DNA of 5,149 nucleotides from the NCBI GenBank assembly GCA_036401335.1, contig DASWVC010000319.1, forward strand, positions 1-5,149. Direction: 5' to 3'. Numbering within the stretch: the stretch's first letter is position 1; each line of letters begins with the position of its first letter. Origin of the DNA: DASWVC01 sp036401335. Lineage in GTDB: Bacteria; Verrucomicrobiota; Verrucomicrobiia; Chthoniobacterales; JAFAMB01. Under the pieces are notes generated by a model, which did not search any database, was not told the DNA's origin, and saw only the letters and a program-made list of their open reading frames with translations. A program made the position numbers and the translations under genes. Shown one piece after another: positions 1 through 5,149 of this stretch.

Positions 1-141
1 GAAAGCGCCTTCAGCACCGCCTTTGAAAGGGTGATAGGCTGTTCCCCAAGGCAATACTGCCGTGGCCGCCATCCCGCGCCGCCTATCCAGCGGGAGGGGG
101 AAACCGCCCGCACCCATCGGCAGACACGGATTGCAGTTTGA
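1..141 (+). CDS. AraC-family transcriptional regulator, C-terminal fragment (5' end outside window)
   Basis: Frame 1 is open from the first base to a TGA at 139-141, giving 46 codons with no start in the window, so this is the tail of a gene entering from the left. The first 21 residues read as the end of the second helix-turn-helix of the AraC/XylS DNA-binding domain: ESAFSTAFERVIGCSPRQYC fits the family pattern F-x-x-x-F-x-R-x-x-G-x-(S/T)-P-x-x-Y/W-R. The 25 or so residues that follow are polar and Arg/Pro-rich, as is common for the variable end of these proteins. Such regulators bind DNA through two HTH motifs, usually under control of a small-molecule-sensing N-terminal domain, which is not visible here, so the ligand and targets are unknown. 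It converges on the acyltransferase gene. The family call rests on a short but characteristic segment. Confidence 0.8.
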   Translation, partial: ESAFSTAFERVIGCSPRQYCRGRHPAPPIQREGETARTHRQTRIAV

Positions 142-162
142 TCGGCGCGATTGGCGGCTCGT

Positions 163-191
163 GGCGTGGCAGCGCGTCTAACGCCTTTTTT
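163..191 (+). terminator. Possible weak rho-independent terminator after the AraC-type gene
   Basis: GGCGT at 163-167 can pair with ACGCC at 181-185 across a 13-base loop, followed immediately by six T residues at 186-191. It lies 21 bases after the stop of the AraC-type gene, in the right orientation to end it. The stem is only 5 bp and the loop is long, so this is a tentative call. Confidence 0.3.
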
Positions 192-250
192 AGCAAACCG
201 GCTCGTTGGCTTGGTTCTGGCGCAAATTTCAAGATAAGTCGGTGCGCGGA

Positions 251-264
251 CTCGGGTACCCGAG
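251..264. repeat. Perfect 14-base palindrome
   Basis: CTCGGGTACCCGAG is identical to its own reverse complement. It sits between two convergent stop codons, 110 bases after the AraC-type stop and 113 bases after the acyltransferase stop. It has no loop and no flanking T tract, so it is not a standard intrinsic terminator. It could be a protein-binding site or chance; no function can be assigned. Confidence 0.5.
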
Positions 265-377
265 GAGAAAGGGGTTCACCGGCCTGCAAAATCGGGCTAA
301 AATTCAAACCTGAGCAAGGGACCCACCGCGACGTCAACGGCGACGGGTATGAAAGGCGCAAACCTTCGCATCCCATT

Positions 378-1541
378 CTACCAAGCCTGAAAGGCGGTGC
401 GAATCCGCTTTCGAACCGGTATTTCGAAAAAGAAATAGGAAAGGGCGCCCACGACGAGCGAAAGCAGAACGCTGGAGGCAAGGTAGCCGACTTTGGAGGT
501 CAGCGAAGCCGCCGGATCAAGTTCCGATGCCCCCAAGGAACGAACTCCCCAAACGTGCGTCAGGCCCAGGACAATTGGCCAGTGCCAGATGTAAACCGAG
601 TAGGAGATTTCCCCCAGAAACACCAACCACCGTCCGGACAAGGCCTGAGAGAGGAACGTTCCTTGATCGATCGTGAACGCAACGATGGAGGGCAAGATCA
701 ACGCCAAGGCCATTTTGGGCAGGACATCAAAAAATGCGAGGATGGCAGCGGCCACCGCCAGCATGGAAGCAACGTCTACGAAACGGGACCTCACGCCGTT
801 CGGAACGCACTGGCAAAGGGCGAAGCCGATAAGGAAACCGCTGCAACCTTCAAGGATATATGCCCCCGGAAGCCGATCCAAGAGAGGGCCATTGTCGTGC
901 TGCAGCCACAAGGCGACGGCTGCGCAGGGCACGGTAAGCAGCGCAATCAGGCCCGTATGCCGTCGGCGCAGAAGGATCAGTCCGGGAAACACCAATAGGT
1001 AGAGGAACGCTTCGACCGAAAGCGACCAACCGGGGATGTTGATCGAATCCTGGTACACGAGCGGCCAGCTCTGGGTCATAAGCACGTTGGCCAGGACCTG
1101 TCCTGCCGAGACGGGGAGGGGCACCTCCCGGATCGCCGCCGACAGAAAGATGTTTCCCAACGCCAGCAGCAAAGTCAAAATGTAAACCGGGTAGACCCGG
1201 GCGAATCGGGCCACAAAGAAGGCGCGCCACCGGATCGGCGCGCCGCCATAAACGAAATTGAGAATGAACCCGCTCAGGATAAAGAACAGAAAGACCGCTT
1301 CGACGTTCCAGGAAAAGAACTGGCAGAGGTAGAAGGTGGTGGACGACCTGGGAAATAAGCCGGTGATGGGGAGGTGCCCCAACAGGACGGTCATAGCCGC
1401 GATTCCGCGCAAGGCGGTGTGACTGCGAAGCCCTTCTCGTGGCTTTCCCATCGACCGATCCGGAGAGGAGGGTAGCGTAAGGCCGTCGCCCTCGCGCGAA
1501 CGTAGGTCCATCGGCGTGAACTTTCGTGAAACGGGGATCAT
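378..1541 (-). CDS. Acyltransferase-3 family integral membrane O-acyltransferase
   Basis: The 387-residue protein has the hallmarks of the acyltransferase-3 (OafA/YrhL-like) family, inner-membrane enzymes that move acyl groups, often acetyl, onto extracytoplasmic sugars such as O-antigen, exopolysaccharide or peptidoglycan. Visible motifs in order are LRGIAA-x7-GH (residues 44-56, with the family's conserved Arg45 and His56), FFILSGF (86-92), ARFARVYP (111-118), W-S-L-S-V-E (172-177), GEISYSVYIWHWPI (310-323) and a final FFEIPVRKR (371-379). About ten hydrophobic segments span residues 43-375, and the length is normal for a stand-alone member without an SGNH domain. No Shine-Dalgarno precedes ATG 1541; ATG codons at 1511 and 1451 also lie before the first membrane segment, so the hydrophilic first 30-40 residues may be overcalled. 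It is on the same strand as the copper genes but 160 bases downstream of them, so probably a separate unit. The acceptor cannot be inferred. Confidence 0.9.
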   Translation of the reverse strand: MIPVSRKFTPMDLRSREGDGLTLPSSPDRSMGKPREGLRSHTALRGIAAMTVLLGHLPITGLFPRSSTTFYLCQFFSWNVEAVFLFFILSGFILNFVYGGAPIRWRAFFVARFARVYPVYILTLLLALGNIFLSAAIREVPLPVSAGQVLANVLMTQSWPLVYQDSINIPGWSLSVEAFLYLLVFPGLILLRRRHTGLIALLTVPCAAVALWLQHDNGPLLDRLPGAYILEGCSGFLIGFALCQCVPNGVRSRFVDVASMLAVAAAILAFFDVLPKMALALILPSIVAFTIDQGTFLSQALSGRWLVFLGEISYSVYIWHWPIVLGLTHVWGVRSLGASELDPAASLTSKVGYLASSVLLSLVVGALSYFFFEIPVRKRIRTAFQAW

Positions 1542-1575
1542 ACGTTACGTGAGGAATGGCCTTCCCCGCGGCCAG

Positions 1576-1598
1576 AAAAGGCCTGCAGCGGAGAGGCC
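1576..1598 (-). terminator. Possible weak intrinsic terminator after the copper operon
   Basis: On the minus strand GGCCT (1598-1594) can pair with AGGCC (1584-1580) across a 9-base loop, followed by four T residues (1579-1576). It lies about 100 bases past the oxidase stop and upstream of the acyltransferase start, so it could separate the two units. The 5-bp stem and short T run make it weak, and read-through is possible. Confidence 0.3.
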
Positions 1599-1701
1599 GT
1601 CCCGTCATTTACTCAAACGATGGTGCGCCGAATCCATCATGGAATTTTTGAAACGTCCGGGGGCAAGCCGCTCAAGGCCGAACGCCGCCTCTGCTGTGCC
1701 T

Positions 1702-3123
1702 TTAACCATGGTGGTGACCGCTCCTGTCCATGGCTGGCATGTTTTGCATCGGCCCGGCCCCAGGTTTGGCTTCGGGCATTTGGCCGAGATCGCGCCGCAA
1801 CTCCTCGTCGGTTGCCGCAACGGCGAGGGTACCCGGTGGGTTCTCGTACCAGCCCGGGTCCTCGTAGTTGGCGAGGTTCTCCCGGATTTTCACGATGGTG
1901 AACATGCCGCCCATGTCGATGTAGCCGTGCTTGCCGGGTGCGCCAACCATGGGAAGGCTGTTCCGTGGCATCGGCATGCCCATGTCGCCCATCTCACTCA
2001 TGCCCGTCTCGCCCATGGTCATGTAGCCGGAGAGGAATTTTCTAACCCGCTTATCCAGGTTGCCTTTTTCGACGCCGATCAGGTTGGGCGAGTTGTGGCC
2101 CATCTGCGTCATCGTGTGATGGCTCATGTGGCAGTGCATGGCCCAGTCGCCCGGGTTGTCGGCGGTGAATTCCATGGTCCGGGTGGTTCCGACCGGCACC
2201 AGCACGCTGGTCTCGGGCCACTGGCCGGCTTCGGCAATCGGGCCGCCGTCGGTCTCGACAATTTTCCAGGCAAACCCGTGGACGTGGATCGGGTGATGGT
2301 CCATCGCGCTCAAATTGCCGATGCGGATGCGGACGCGGTCCCCAAGCCTCGCCACCAAGGCTTCCGTGCCCGGGTAGGTTTTCCCGTTGATGGTAAACAC
2401 GTTGAAATCGGTCATCTCAATGGGGTTGGGACGCATGGTGCCGGGGTCGATGCGCCATTCGCTTAAGAGCAGCGCGAAGTCGCGATCGGGCCGGGGCCGG
2501 GTCGGCCTCCTCGGGTGAATGACAAACAGGCCCATTAAGCCCAGCGCCTGCTGCGTCATCTCGTCGGTATGCGAATGGTACATGTAGGTGCCGTGCTGGC
2601 GCAACGTGAACTCGTACCTGTACGTTTCGCCGGGGTCGATCGACTTGTGGCTTAGCCCGGCTACGCCGTCCATTCCACTGGGAACGAGGACCCCGTGCCA
2701 ATGAACGGAGGTAGCTTCGGGCAATTTATTCGTGACGTAAATCCGGAGGCAATCGCCTTCCACCGCTTCGATCGTCGGCCCGTGGACCCGGCCGTTGTAC
2801 CCCCAACAATGGGCCTTTAAGCCTGGCGCAAACTCCTGGTCCACTTCTTCGGCCACCAGGTGAAAGACTTTGACGCCGTCGACCACGCGAAACGGCAGGG
2901 CCACATTGTTGGGCGTGATCACGGGGGTGTAATCCCGGCCGGGTTCGCCGGGAGGAAAGGCCTGGGTGGTGTTTCCTTCCGGGTACCCCTTGATCCGGGC
3001 CGACTCCTGCAGCGGCAATTCGGCAGGCGCCTCGGCGCCGGCGGCATGGACGAGAGGACCCGCCACCGCGGTGCCCGCAGCAGCCACCGCAGCTTTGGAG
3101 AAGAAATGGCGACGTGTGATCAT
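1702..3123 (-). CDS. Tat-exported two-domain multicopper oxidase, probable copper oxidase
   Basis: A 473-residue periplasmic multicopper oxidase, a family that oxidises substrates (here plausibly Cu(I)) and reduces O2 to water. The N-terminus MITRRHFFSKAAVAAAG is a twin-arginine signal (RR at 4-5) with a probable cut after VHAAGA near residue 30. All copper ligands are present: HWH (141-143), HSH (183-185), HPIHVH (277-282) and HCHMSHHTMTQM (330-341). Hence T2/T3 are His141/143/183/185/280/282/330/332 and T1 is His277, Cys331, His336 and Met341. Only about 90 residues separate HSH from HPIHVH, too few for a middle cupredoxin domain, so it looks like a two-domain enzyme with T1 copper in domain 2 (type B layout), which in known cases works as a trimer. 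After the T1 site comes a Met-rich stretch (ten Met in 361-410) and a Met/His tail ending HHHG. The start is ATG 3123, since AAGGA lies 8 bases upstream and the Tat signal begins there; an in-frame extension to 3315 would bury the signal and overlap the efflux gene. It is the last gene of the unit. Confidence 0.93.
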   Translation of the reverse strand: MITRRHFFSKAAVAAAGTAVAGPLVHAAGAEAPAELPLQESARIKGYPEGNTTQAFPPGEPGRDYTPVITPNNVALPFRVVDGVKVFHLVAEEVDQEFAPGLKAHCWGYNGRVHGPTIEAVEGDCLRIYVTNKLPEATSVHWHGVLVPSGMDGVAGLSHKSIDPGETYRYEFTLRQHGTYMYHSHTDEMTQQALGLMGLFVIHPRRPTRPRPDRDFALLLSEWRIDPGTMRPNPIEMTDFNVFTINGKTYPGTEALVARLGDRVRIRIGNLSAMDHHPIHVHGFAWKIVETDGGPIAEAGQWPETSVLVPVGTTRTMEFTADNPGDWAMHCHMSHHTMTQMGHNSPNLIGVEKGNLDKRVRKFLSGYMTMGETGMSEMGDMGMPMPRNSLPMVGAPGKHGYIDMGGMFTIVKIRENLANYEDPGWYENPPGTLAVAATDEELRRDLGQMPEAKPGAGPMQNMPAMDRSGHHHG

Positions 3124-3127
3124 AAAA

Positions 3128-4552
3128 TTAATCCTTGGGAGACGCTGTTGCTCCAGGGGACCTTGAAATGCTTTTGCCGCCTGCGGGAACACGGGGATGA
3201 AGGCTACCGCCGACCGCACGTTCGAGCTCGGCACGGGCCGTCCAATAGTCCCGGACGGCCTCGATGTATTCCCGCTCGGTCCGCGCTTCTTCGGCTTTGG
3301 CGGTGAACAATTCAAAGTTGTTCAACGCCATCGCGTTGAAGTTGAGCAGGCTCTGGTGAAGGATTTGAACCTCATTAGGCAACAACGTTTCCTGGTAGAA
3401 GCGGGCGATTTCCCGCTTGCTGGCCACTTCATCCCGGAGCTCGCGTACCTGCGATCTCACGTCGACCGCCAGCGCCTCCAACCGTTTTTGCGCCTGGCGC
3501 AAGCTTGCTTCGCCCCGGGCAATCCGCGCTTGTCCCTGGTTGAAGATCGGCAACTGGATTGCGAAGGTAGGGCCGGTCCGGGTCTGCGCGTCGGTTTCCC
3601 GCTCGCTTTCGACCCCGAAATCCAGCGCGCCGAACCAGCGGAACGCGGCCGTCAACCCCAGTTCCTGCGCTGATCGGGTCACTGCAAGGTAGCCGGCCTG
3701 GAGGTCAAGCCTTTGGGAGATGGCCAGCCGTTCCAAATCACCGGCAGCCGGATCGGAGGCCGGCACCGGCGGCAACTCGCCTTGCAGGCTCCATTCAGTG
3801 TCTGCCCCCCAGAGCCCCAAGAGGCGGTTGAGCTTTTCCCGGCTGCGGCGCAGGTCCGCCGCGGTCGCGGCGACGTCGAGCCGGGACCGGCTGTAACCAG
3901 CCTGTTGTTGGGCCAGCGAGAGGTCGCTGCTGTTGCCGGCTTCATGCTGCCTCACGGCCAGGTCCAGCCCGGCCGCGTTGACGTCGACGATTAACTGGAA
4001 GCGTTTCAGCAGCTGTTGAAAAGCTTGGCAGGCGTAGAAGGCTGTCTTTACTTCCGCGACAAGCTGAAGCGTTTCATCCGCCACGCGTAAGACCGCGGCC
4101 TGCAGTTGCACCTTCGCGACCCGCCTTTTGAGCGGGATCATCGCAATGCTCAAGAAATCGATGACGGCGCCGGCGTTGACGTACGTCCCGGACGGAGGTT
4201 TGTCGGGCAAACGAACCGCCAGATCGAGGGTTGGGTTGGGGATCATCCCCGCTTCGCGCAAATCTGCGGCGGACAGCCCAATCTCCTCGAACGTCGCTTG
4301 CAGAGACCGGTTATTGAGCAGCGCTACCTGGACCGCCGCCTCAACCGTGAGCGGCTTTCGTAGAAGCCGGCGGACCGCTTGTAGACTTTGCGCATGCGCC
4401 GCTCGGTCCGCTTCCCAATCGACCGTTTTTCCTGCGCGTTCCTGCACGGAGCGCTGGACGCCCTCAAAGGCCTGTTCATCCGCCCGGGCAACGTTGGCCG
4501 TCAACACGGTTCCGCCTAAGGAAGCAACGGCAATCCATTCTTTCATTTCCAT
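3128..4552 (-). CDS. TolC/CusC-type outer-membrane efflux protein
   Basis: A 474-residue outer-membrane factor, expected to form a trimeric beta-barrel with a periplasmic alpha-helical tunnel as the exit duct of an RND-type or similar export system. Residues 1-24 look like a Sec signal peptide with cleavage after VARA; no lipobox cysteine is present, unlike lipidated CusC. The two outer-membrane-efflux repeats are visible. The first opens with LTVEAAVQVALLNN (68-81) and the family-typical REAGMIPNPTLDL (99-111). The second includes GPTFAIQLPIFNQGQARI (327-344) followed by long Ala/Glu/Arg-rich helices (345-450) with coiled-coil character. Length is normal for the family. The context of a copper oxidase and a Met-rich lipoprotein suggests Cu/Ag or other heavy-metal export, but substrate cannot be read from this protein. 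No Shine-Dalgarno precedes ATG 4552, which begins one base after the upstream stop, so translation is probably coupled; Met3 (ATG 4546) is an alternative start. The matching pump and adaptor are not in the window. Confidence 0.92.
   Translation of the reverse strand: MEMKEWIAVASLGGTVLTANVARADEQAFEGVQRSVQERAGKTVDWEADRAAHAQSLQAVRRLLRKPLTVEAAVQVALLNNRSLQATFEEIGLSAADLREAGMIPNPTLDLAVRLPDKPPSGTYVNAGAVIDFLSIAMIPLKRRVAKVQLQAAVLRVADETLQLVAEVKTAFYACQAFQQLLKRFQLIVDVNAAGLDLAVRQHEAGNSSDLSLAQQQAGYSRSRLDVAATAADLRRSREKLNRLLGLWGADTEWSLQGELPPVPASDPAAGDLERLAISQRLDLQAGYLAVTRSAQELGLTAAFRWFGALDFGVESERETDAQTRTGPTFAIQLPIFNQGQARIARGEASLRQAQKRLEALAVDVRSQVRELRDEVASKREIARFYQETLLPNEVQILHQSLLNFNAMALNNFELFTAKAEEARTEREYIEAVRDYWTARAELERAVGGSLHPRVPAGGKSISRSPGATASPKD
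3132..3136 (-). promoter_or_regulatory. Ribosome binding site of the multicopper oxidase, inside the end of the efflux gene
   Basis: AAGGA on the minus strand, 8 bases before ATG 3123, overlaps the last Lys and Asp codons of the upstream efflux gene. It is the clearest Shine-Dalgarno in the unit and supports the short start that places the twin-arginine signal at the N-terminus. Confidence 0.7.
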
Positions 4553-4553
4553 G

Positions 4554-4937
4554 CTAGGGCGATGCGGGCGTCGGTGAAGGGTGAGCGGGGGGCATTTCCA
4601 TTCCCGGCATGCCCCCCATAGAATCTTGCGGCGCGGAGGGGTCGTGGTTCGACGGCGCCTGCATGGAGGGAATGTCCTCCATGGGATGGCTTGACGATTC
4701 GCCCGCTGCCGGAGCGTTTCCGTTCGCTGGCGGCTGCATTTTGCCAGCCTGCACGAAGGCCTGGCGCGCCTGTTTCGTCAGGGCGTCCCGGCCCAGCGTG
4801 TGCGGCAGGGGCTGCGTGCGAGCCGCCGGGGCCAAAGGGCTGGCCGGGTTATCGACCCCCAACGGGGGCGGCGGGCTGCTCGCACAGCCCCCGAGGAGGC
4901 TCAGAGCCAAGTAGGGAATGAAAAAGGATCGGGCCAT
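4554..4937 (-). CDS. Met/His/Pro-rich lipoprotein, putative periplasmic copper-binding protein
   Basis: A 127-residue protein starting MARSFFIPYLALSLLGGCAS: a basic start, a hydrophobic core and a lipobox LGGC (15-18), so Cys18 should be lipidated and the rest anchored to a membrane, facing the periplasm. The mature part is low-complexity, rich in Pro, Ala, Ser and Met, and probably mostly disordered. One short segment (about 47-67, TLGRDALTKQARQAFVQAGK) looks helical. Met and His residues gather in the C-terminal half (HPMEDIPSMQ at 84-93, MGGMPGMEMPPAH at 107-119), a pattern suited to Cu(I) or Ag(I) binding. I recognise no named family. The start ATG directly follows the upstream TAA (TAAATG) and the stop is one base before the efflux gene, so it is a fixed member of the copper unit. 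It could be a copper buffer or chaperone for the oxidase or exporter; this role is inferred from composition and context only. Confidence 0.8.
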   Translation of the reverse strand: MARSFFIPYLALSLLGGCASSPPPPLGVDNPASPLAPAARTQPLPHTLGRDALTKQARQAFVQAGKMQPPANGNAPAAGESSSHPMEDIPSMQAPSNHDPSAPQDSMGGMPGMEMPPAHPSPTPASP

Positions 4938-5149
4938 TTAGTGGCGGGGCGGTTGCGCTTCCGTCGAAGGGGTGGGCGTGTCACCGGGCCGAAACTCCGG
5001 GTGACGCACCCGGCCCCCAGCTTGTGAAATGTAAACAGCGAAGCCGGAACACGCGAGGGCTCCAGCCAGCGTTAGCGCGGTCAAGGGCACGCCCGTCTTC
5101 GGCCATTTGACCGGTGCGAGAAGGCCCGCAATGGCCAGGGCTGCCAACC
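4938..5149 (-). CDS. Small integral membrane protein, C-terminal part (start outside window)
   Basis: The frame is open from the right edge to TAA at 4938-4940 and gives about 70 residues. The first visible codons (LAALAIAGLLAP) are mid-hydrophobic, so the gene begins beyond the edge; the TTG at 5147 is not a convincing start. There are two membrane segments, near residues 1-13 and 19-43, joined by the short loop VKWPKT. The chain then leaves the membrane through ISQAGGRVRHPEFRPG into a Pro/Thr/Ser tail ending PPRH. A GG-x-(I/V)-RH-(P/T)-E-x-R motif after the last membrane helix recalls uncharacterised small membrane proteins often found beside heavy-metal efflux and multicopper oxidase genes; I recall this from memory and cannot check it. 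Its stop abuts the lipoprotein start with no gap, so it is in the same unit. Function unknown. Confidence 0.75.
   Translation of the reverse strand, partial: LAALAIAGLLAPVKWPKTGVPLTALTLAGALACSGFAVYISQAGGRVRHPEFRPGDTPTPSTEAQPPRH

Larger units (their letters stand above)
142..377. other. Convergent intergenic spacer
   Basis: This 236-base spacer lies between the stop of the plus-strand AraC-type gene and the stop of the minus-strand acyltransferase gene. Open frames crossing it on either strand read as low-complexity Arg/Pro/Gly/Ser-rich sequence with no recognisable motif, and they continue into the acyltransferase as antisense frames, so I see no gene. It holds a weak hairpin followed by six T residues (163-191) and a perfect 14-base palindrome (251-264), listed separately. 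Confidence 0.6.

Noticed and set aside
83..481. Minus-strand open frame of 132 codons running out of the acyltransferase 3' end
   Set aside because: No recognisable motif, it overlaps the true gene in another frame, and it is Pro/Arg/Ser-rich as expected of non-coding GC-rich sequence.
138..998. Plus-strand open frame of 286 codons
   Set aside because: It lies opposite the acyltransferase gene, and its product is Gly/Arg/Gln-rich with no motif, whereas the minus strand encodes a complete conserved family protein.
850..1608. Minus-strand open frame of 252 codons
   Set aside because: It is another frame of the acyltransferase gene and reads as Arg/Pro-rich sequence typical of a GC-rich shadow frame.
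1516..2466. Plus-strand open frame of 316 codons
   Set aside because: It is antisense to the multicopper oxidase, whose copper motifs are intact; the His/Val/Gly-rich translation is an artefact of the opposite strand.
3124..3315. 64-residue N-terminal extension of the multicopper oxidase from the ATG at 3315
   Set aside because: It would overlap the efflux gene by almost 190 bases and bury the twin-arginine signal; ATG 3123 has a good ribosome binding site and gives a proper signal peptide.
5145..5147. TTG at 5147 as the true start of the right-edge membrane protein
   Set aside because: It falls inside a hydrophobic stretch with the frame still open to the window edge, so it is most likely an internal Leu codon.

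Overview
The window looks like a piece of a diderm (Gram-negative-type) bacterial chromosome of fairly high GC. The evidence is an outer-membrane TolC-type efflux protein, a lipoprotein with a lipobox and a twin-arginine exported enzyme. I cannot place the organism further from this sequence.

Right half, minus strand (about 5149 down to 1702): four genes are packed head to tail as one transcription unit. They are the C-terminal end of a small membrane protein (cut by the window edge), a Met/His/Pro-rich lipoprotein, a TolC/CusC-type outer-membrane efflux protein and a Tat-exported two-domain multicopper oxidase. The gaps between them are 0, 1 and 4 bases, so translation is probably coupled. 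The content fits periplasmic copper handling: the oxidase could oxidise Cu(I), the lipoprotein could bind or buffer copper, and the outer-membrane channel could export it. The promoter, any regulator and any inner-membrane pump would lie beyond the right edge; none is visible here.

Left half: a 160-base gap holding a weak terminator-like hairpin separates the oxidase from a same-strand membrane acyltransferase of the acyltransferase-3 (OafA/YrhL-like) family at 378-1541. It has no evident link to copper. Beyond it is a 236-base convergent spacer with a perfect 14-base palindrome. At the extreme left edge, on the plus strand, is the C-terminal tail (46 codons) of an AraC-family transcriptional regulator.

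I see no RNA genes, CRISPR arrays, insertion sequences or attachment sites. The most interesting part is the compact copper module with its Met-rich lipoprotein. The protein families are known, so novelty would lie in the lipoprotein and the gene arrangement, not in a wholly new system.
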